From Pseudomonas viridiflava (GTDB lineage Bacteria > Pseudomonadota > Gammaproteobacteria > Pseudomonadales > Pseudomonadaceae), in assembly GCF_900591205.1 (NCBI RefSeq), contig NZ_UUPU01000024.1, positions 1 through 64,000 on the forward strand: a DNA stretch of 64,000 nt. Reading direction: 5' to 3'. The translations under genes were made by a program, and so were the position numbers. Position 1 is the stretch's first letter. The number at the start of each line of letters is the position of its first letter. The notes beneath the pieces are model-generated. The model searched no databases. It was given only the letters and a program-made list of their open reading frames with translations, and was not told the DNA's origin. Below, one piece after another: positions 59,644 through 64,000 of this stretch.

Positions 59644-60966
59644 TTAGTTGAGATCGGCCAGGCCCAAATGTTCGCGCAGGGTCGTGCCTTCGTAAGCCTT
59701 GCGAAATAAACCCTTGCGCTGCAGGTGCGGGATCACGCTCTCGACAAATTCAGTGAACGACCCCGGCAAGTACCCCGGCGAAATCACAAAACCGTCACAA
59801 CCACCCTGCTCGAACAGCTCGGCCAGTTGGTCGGCGATCTGTGCCCCGGTGCCCACCAGTTGCGGCACACGCACGCTGCTGGCGAAGATGCGGCCCAGCT
59901 GTTCGAGGGTGGTTTCGGGGCCTTGCATCAGCAGTTTTTCTGCGGCGGCCGGATGGATCAGCGGCGACTGCGCAACCTCAGCCAGGGTCGCGCTCAGCGC
60001 GAAGGGCGACAGGTCCACATTCAGCTGCGAGGCCAGCGTTACCAACCCCAGCTCGGGCCGTGCCAGCGCGTTATGCTGATCGCGCTTGGCGCGGGCTTGG
60101 GCTTCACTGCCGCCAATAAATGGCATCACCGCCGTGAGCACTTTGCAGCTGTCAGCCTCGCGACCTTGCTGCACCACCTGGGCACGCACGTCATCGCGGA
60201 AGGCGCGCATGGCCGCCAGGTGCGGGTGAATGGTGAAAATCGCCTCGGCCCAGCGCGCACCAAAGCGCCGCCCACGCCCGGACGAACCGGCCTGGATCAA
60301 CACCGGGCGGCCCTGCGGCGTACGCGGGATATTCAGCGGCCCTTCGACCTTGAACCACTCGCCCTGGTGCTGCACCGAACGGATCAGCTGCGGGTCGGCG
60401 AGCACGCCGTTTGCGCGATCCAGCTTGAGCGCGCCCTGGCCCCAGCTGTTCCACAGTTTTAGTGCGACTTCGACAAACTCATCGGCGCGGTCGTAGCGCA
60501 GGTCGTGCTCCAGGTGCTTGTCCTTGCCGAACAGGCGCCCTTCGCTGTCGTTCATCGAGGTCACGATATTCCATGCCGCACGGCCCTTGGACAGGTGGTC
60601 GAGGGTGGCGAATTCGCGGGCGATATGCGCCGGCTCGTAATAGGTGGTGGACCGGGTGGCGCCCAGGCCCAGCTTGCTGGTCTGCCCCACCAGGTAGGAG
60701 AGGATCGGCAGCGGGTCCAGGCGCGTTGCATCCTGGGCGCCGTAGCGCAAAGCTAACTCGCGGGAGCCGCCCATCTGGTCGCCGACGGCCAGGCGATCGG
60801 CGAAGAACAGGAAGTCGAACAGCCCCTCCTCCACCACCTTGGCCACCCGTGAATAGTAGTGCGGGTCCAGGTAATTGCCGACGGTTTCGGGGTGGCGCCA
60901 CACGGCGTGGCTGTGCACCACCGGCCCGCTCAACAGGAAGGCCGAGAGATGAATTTGACGGCTCAT
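59644..60966 (-). CDS. NtaA/SnaA/DszA-family FMNH2-dependent monooxygenase
   Basis: 440 aa luciferase-like TIM-barrel enzyme. Features are LSGPVVHSHAVWRHPET at the N-terminus, FDFLFFADRLAVG, and TSKLGLGATRSTTYYEPAHIAREFATLDHLSKGRAAWNIVTS, the NtaA-type flavin and substrate region. It uses FMNH2 from a separate reductase to oxidise sulfonates, sulfones or aminocarboxylates. Its ATG overlaps the stop of a sulfonate-type binding-protein gene, so sulfur acquisition is likely. No reductase gene is in the window. Confidence 0.88.
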   Translation of the reverse strand: MSRQIHLSAFLLSGPVVHSHAVWRHPETVGNYLDPHYYSRVAKVVEEGLFDFLFFADRLAVGDQMGGSRELALRYGAQDATRLDPLPILSYLVGQTSKLGLGATRSTTYYEPAHIAREFATLDHLSKGRAAWNIVTSMNDSEGRLFGKDKHLEHDLRYDRADEFVEVALKLWNSWGQGALKLDRANGVLADPQLIRSVQHQGEWFKVEGPLNIPRTPQGRPVLIQAGSSGRGRRFGARWAEAIFTIHPHLAAMRAFRDDVRAQVVQQGREADSCKVLTAVMPFIGGSEAQARAKRDQHNALARPELGLVTLASQLNVDLSPFALSATLAEVAQSPLIHPAAAEKLLMQGPETTLEQLGRIFASSVRVPQLVGTGAQIADQLAELFEQGGCDGFVISPGYLPGSFTEFVESVIPHLQRKGLFRKAYEGTTLREHLGLADLN

Positions 60967-61901
60967 GGCGTTGGCGTCCACACGGTGATTTCCGACACTC
61001 TCAACGGCTTGGGAATCAGCTTGGCGGCGTAGTAGAAGTCGGCGATGCGTTGCTGCTCGGCGAGGTTTTCGACTTTGACCGGGATGATGTCGTAGCTGCG
61101 TCGGCTATTGGCGCGCTCCACCGCGGCGGGGGCGATATTGCCCCACAGCGGGCCGAGGATTTCAGCGGCCTCCTTGGGGTGGGCTTTAACCCATTGGCCG
61201 GTCTCGCGCAGGGTGTCGAAGGTCACTTGCAGCACGTCCGGGTGGGCCTTGGCGAACTGGGTGGTGGCCAGGTAGAAGCGGTTGTAGTCGGCCAGGCCGT
61301 CGCTGCCGTCGGCGATCACGCGTACGTGGTGATCGAGTTGCTGGGTGGCGTAGAACGGGTCCCAAATCACCCAGGCGTCCACGCTGCCATTGGCGAACGC
61401 CGCGCCGCCGTCCGGGGCTTCCAGGTAACGTGGGGTAATGTCGGCCAGGGTCAGCCCGGCTTTTTTCAGGGCCGAGATCAACAGGAAATTGCTGCCCGAG
61501 CCCTTGGACACGGCGACGGTCTTGCCCTTGAGGTCGGCAATGCTGTGGATCGGTGATGTGTCCTGCACGATGATCGCCTGGGCCCCCGGCGAAGCGTTTT
61601 CCTGGGCGTAGTAGGTCAGCGGCGCATCGGCGGCCTGGGTGAACAGCGCGAAGGCGTCGGCCACATCCGCATGCAAATCCACGCTGCCGGCGTTCAGCGA
61701 GCTGAGTAGGCCGGTGCTGAATTCATGCCAGTTGACCGTAAACCCCAAGGGCTTGAGGCGCTGCTCCAACTGGCCATTTTGCTTGAGCAGAATCCACAGG
61801 GTGGAGGAGCGCTGGTAGCTGATATCCAGGGTTTGCCCGGCATGCGCAGCTGCTGCGGCAAACAACAGGCTGGCGGCGATGATGAATTTTTTAAGCGTCA
61901 T
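60963..61901 (-). CDS. Aliphatic-sulfonate-type ABC substrate-binding protein (SsuA/TauA-like)
   Basis: 312 aa from ATG 61901, signal peptide ending AAAAHA-G. The mature domain has YQRSSTLWILLKQNGQLEQRL, WHEFSTGLLSSLNAGSVDLHADVADAF and VDAWVIWDPFYAT, the NMT1/SsuA-like sulfonate signature. It feeds an ABC importer not encoded in the window. Its end overlaps the monooxygenase gene, so the two are translated together. It is a paralogue of the divergent protein at 62137-63081. Confidence 0.87.
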   Translation of the reverse strand: MTLKKFIIAASLLFAAAAAHAGQTLDISYQRSSTLWILLKQNGQLEQRLKPLGFTVNWHEFSTGLLSSLNAGSVDLHADVADAFALFTQAADAPLTYYAQENASPGAQAIIVQDTSPIHSIADLKGKTVAVSKGSGSNFLLISALKKAGLTLADITPRYLEAPDGGAAFANGSVDAWVIWDPFYATQQLDHHVRVIADGSDGLADYNRFYLATTQFAKAHPDVLQVTFDTLRETGQWVKAHPKEAAEILGPLWGNIAPAAVERANSRRSYDIIPVKVENLAEQQRIADFYYAAKLIPKPLRVSEITVWTPTP

Positions 61902-61958
61902 GAAGGGCCTTGGCGTGGGAGGTGAAAGAAACACGAGCAAGGCATAAGCGCCTGGCAT

Positions 61959-61970
61959 AAAAGCGCTTTT
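61959..61970. promoter_or_regulatory. Perfect palindrome between divergent binding-protein genes
   Basis: AAAAGCGCTTTT is a 12 bp perfect palindrome in the 235 bp between the two SsuA-like genes. The rest of this gap is AT-rich promoter sequence. A sulfur-responsive regulator could bind here; not identified. Confidence 0.35.
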
Positions 61971-62136
61971 GATTATATTAATGAAGTCTGATTATGAAAG
62001 GACCTTATGATTCTATGGTTATGCCCGATTCGTCGGAGCACACAAAAAGCATCCTAAGCTCAGATCGAAAAAGTATTTATCGAATAGTTTTTAGAACTTT
62101 ATGCTCAGCGCTATTTCGTTGAAGATCGAGCGCGCC

Positions 62137-63081
62137 ATGTCCATACGTCGTCCCCTCGCCGCTGTACTCGGGTTGCTGGCCTTTTCTGTCGCCGTGAGCG
62201 CGCAGGCCCAGGAAACCGTACGCATCGGTTACCAGAAGTCCTCGACCCTGATCACCCTGCTGAAAACCCAGGGCACCCTGGAACAAGCCCTCAAGGCCGA
62301 CAATATCGACGTGTCGTGGCACGAGTTCCCCAGCGGCCTGCCGCTGCTGGAAGCCCTGAACGTGGGCAACGTGGACATCAGCGCCGATGTGGCCGACACG
62401 GTGCCGATCTTCGCCCAGGCGGCCCAGGCCAAGCTCACCTACTTCGCCCAGGAAGCACCCTCGCCCTCGGCCCAGGCGATCGTGGTGCGCAAGGACTCGC
62501 CGATCCAGCAACTGGCCGATCTGAAAGGCAAGAAAATCGCGGTGACCAAAGCCGCCGGCACCCACTATTTGCTGATCGCTGCGCTGGCCAAAGCGGGCCT
62601 GGCGTTCTCCGATATCGAGCCCGCCTACCTGTCACCTGCCGATGGTCGTGCGGCGTTCGAGAACAACAAAGTCGACGCGTGGGTCACCTGGGAACCCTTC
62701 CTTACCAGCGTGCAGCGTCAACTGCCGACGCGCACCCTGGCAGACGGCGCCGGGCTCGCCAGTTACAAGCGCTATTACCTGACCGGCACGCCTTACGCCA
62801 AAGCCCATCCAGAGGTGTTGAAGGTGGTGTATGCGCAGTTGGAAAAGGCCGGCCAGTGGGTGAAAACCCACCCGCAGGAGGCGGCCAAAGTGCTCGGCCC
62901 GTTGTGGGGCAACCTGGACGTGGCCACGGTGGAAGCGGCCAATGCGCACCGCAGTTATCAGGTGCAGCAGGTGACGCCGGACCAGTTGGGTGAGCAGCAG
63001 AAGATTGCGGATGCGTTTTTCAAGGCGGGGTTATTGCCAAGAGCAGTGGATGCCAAGGATGTGCAGACCTGGAAGCCATGA
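62137..63081 (+). CDS. Aliphatic-sulfonate-type ABC substrate-binding protein (SsuA/TauA-like)
   Basis: 314 aa from ATG 62137 (MSIRRPLAAV); the frame opens at 62101 but no RBS is seen there. Signal peptide ends AQAQ-E. GYQKSSTLITLLKTQGTLEQAL, SWHEFPSGLPLLEALNVGNVDISADVADT and VDAWVTWEPF correspond position by position to the divergent paralogue. It binds a sulfonate or related ligand in the periplasm. No permease or ATPase gene is adjacent within the window. Confidence 0.88.
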   Translation: MSIRRPLAAVLGLLAFSVAVSAQAQETVRIGYQKSSTLITLLKTQGTLEQALKADNIDVSWHEFPSGLPLLEALNVGNVDISADVADTVPIFAQAAQAKLTYFAQEAPSPSAQAIVVRKDSPIQQLADLKGKKIAVTKAAGTHYLLIAALAKAGLAFSDIEPAYLSPADGRAAFENNKVDAWVTWEPFLTSVQRQLPTRTLADGAGLASYKRYYLTGTPYAKAHPEVLKVVYAQLEKAGQWVKTHPQEAAKVLGPLWGNLDVATVEAANAHRSYQVQQVTPDQLGEQQKIADAFFKAGLLPRAVDAKDVQTWKP

Positions 63082-63097
63082 GTCCGAGCACAGTCTA

Positions 63098-63190
63098 AAT
63101 GTGGGAGGGGGCTTGCCCCCGATGGCGGTGTATCAGTCATACATGTATTGACTGACCCACTGCAATCGGGGGCAAGCCCCCTCCCACATT
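63098..63190. repeat. REP-like inverted repeat, family 2
   Basis: AATGTGGGAGGGGGCTTGCC at the left, complement ending CCTCCCACATT at the right, 93 bp. It separates the convergent binding-protein and kinase genes. Confidence 0.87.
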
Positions 63191-63206
63191 TGAATGCCAC
63201 CAGTCT

Positions 63207-64000
63207 TTAGAGAAGGGTGCGGGCCAGGGCCTTTTTCCATTCGGAGTAACGACTAGACATCTCCGGATCATCCTGCGGTTCAAACCGCTCACGCTGACGC
63301 TCCAACGCGCCCAACGCTTCATCACTCGCCCATATACCCAACGCCCTCCCCGCCAGGTGCGCCGCGCCCAACGCCGAGACTTCCGGCGACAGGCTGCGCA
63401 CCACCGGGCGTTGCAGCAGGTCGGCCAGAAACTGCATCAGCCAACGGTTGCGCGTGGCGCCGCCGTCCACCCACAGCTCCTTGAGCGGGCTGCCGATATC
63501 CTGCTGCATGGCCTCAAACACGTCGCGAATCTGATAGCCGATGGACTCCAGCGATGCGCGCAGGATATGCGCGCCGGAGGTAGCTTCGGTCAGGCCGCAG
63601 ATCAAGCCGCGTGCATCGGCCTGCCAGTGCGGTGCGCCCAGCCCGGACAGCGCCGGCACGAAGTACACGCCGCCGTTATCCGGCAGTTGCGCGGCCTGTT
63701 CGGTCAGGGCATCCAGGGATTCCCCGGCCACCAGCCGCGAGGCCCACTGCACCGCGGCGCCGGTGTGGACGATATTGCCTTCCATGCCGAAGGTCGGCTG
63801 GTCGCCGTCGTGCCAGGCCAGCGTGGTCGAAAGCCCATGGGTGGAAGCGATCGGGCCGCTCATGGGGGTCATCAAGGAAGAGCCCGTGCCGAGGGTGGCC
63901 TTGACCAGCCCTGGTGCGAAGCCGCCCTGACCATACAGCGCGGCGTGGGAGTCGCCGATCATCGACATCACCGGGATCCCGGCGGGCAAGCCGCCCAGCG
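63207..64000 (-). CDS. FGGY-family carbohydrate kinase (C-terminal part, cut by window end)
   Basis: At least 260 aa of the C-terminal half are present; the start lies beyond 64000. The ATP-binding motifs of the family are visible: MIGDSHAALYGQGG, KATLGTGSSLM, YFVPALSGLGAPHW, and the adenosine motif LWVDGGATRNRWLMQFLAD. FGGY kinases phosphorylate sugars such as xylulose, glycerol or erythritol. The part seen is closest in style to glycerol/xylulose kinases; the substrate cannot be fixed without the N-terminus. Confidence 0.87.
   Translation of the reverse strand, partial: LGGLPAGIPVMSMIGDSHAALYGQGGFAPGLVKATLGTGSSLMTPMSGPIASTHGLSTTLAWHDGDQPTFGMEGNIVHTGAAVQWASRLVAGESLDALTEQAAQLPDNGGVYFVPALSGLGAPHWQADARGLICGLTEATSGAHILRASLESIGYQIRDVFEAMQQDIGSPLKELWVDGGATRNRWLMQFLADLLQRPVVRSLSPEVSALGAAHLAGRALGIWASDEALGALERQRERFEPQDDPEMSSRYSEWKKALARTLL

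Overview
The window is chromosomal DNA of a fluorescent Pseudomonas (P. fluorescens group). This rests on high GC, many REP/REPIN-like repeats of two main families, and genus-typical genes (OprD porin, cobalamin-independent metE, DUF6124/DUF3077 protein, two FecI/FecR/TonB-receptor units). There are no phage, transposase or CRISPR structures. It reads as core genome with small accessory insertions.

Layout. 1-413: tail of an upstream gene, partly duplicated around a REP pair. 414-6465: DHCW cupin, HIT-like protein, and a PrpR-type sigma-54 activator (minus) divergent from a three-gene operon (dehydrogenase, pyruvate aldolase of the RraA fold, CitMHS permease) with a full-consensus -24/-12 promoter. 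6827-9835: four GNAT acetyltransferases surrounding a single gene of the OspF/SpvC/HopAI1 phosphothreonine lyase family (7982-8707), which has a hrp-box-like promoter and lower local GC. 9889-14597: lipoprotein, TPM protein, an overlapping RsbQ-like hydrolase/PAS-kinase pair, and a DapF-like protein lacking one catalytic cysteine.

15386-24450: a candidate iron-piracy operon behind a near-perfect Fur box: ECF sigma factor, FecR, STN-containing TonB receptor, M16 lipoprotein protease and SbmA/YddA-type ABC exporter-fold protein. The receptor/protease/ABC set matches the Fus (ferredoxin uptake) and YddB/PqqL/YddA logic. 24544-34322: two L,D-transpeptidases, creatininase, small envelope proteins, a GntR/MFS/amidohydrolase unit, GST and DUF924. 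34492-38456: second FecI/FecR/TonB-receptor unit (minus). 38592-44629: DUF1624 membrane protein, metE, LysE exporter, diguanylate cyclase. 44687-45052: three tandem copies of a REP doublet.

45058-51995: OprD porin, then a LacI-regulated ABC importer resembling 2-aminoethylphosphonate systems, ending in a metallophosphoesterase. 52351-54721: carboxynorspermidine decarboxylase and dehydrogenase, closed by a strong terminator. 55092-56035: an RNA leader with mutually exclusive helices before a DUF6124 gene and a second lspA. 56077-61901: glutaminase, small proteins, AraC regulator, flavin monooxygenase and a sulfonate-type binding protein. 62137-63081: a paralogous binding protein. The window ends inside an FGGY kinase.

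Most notable: the HopAI1-like effector gene with its own hrp box, the Fus-like protease-associated import operon with its own sigma/anti-sigma pair, and the switch-like leader at 55092-55214. The first two suggest a plant-associated lifestyle.
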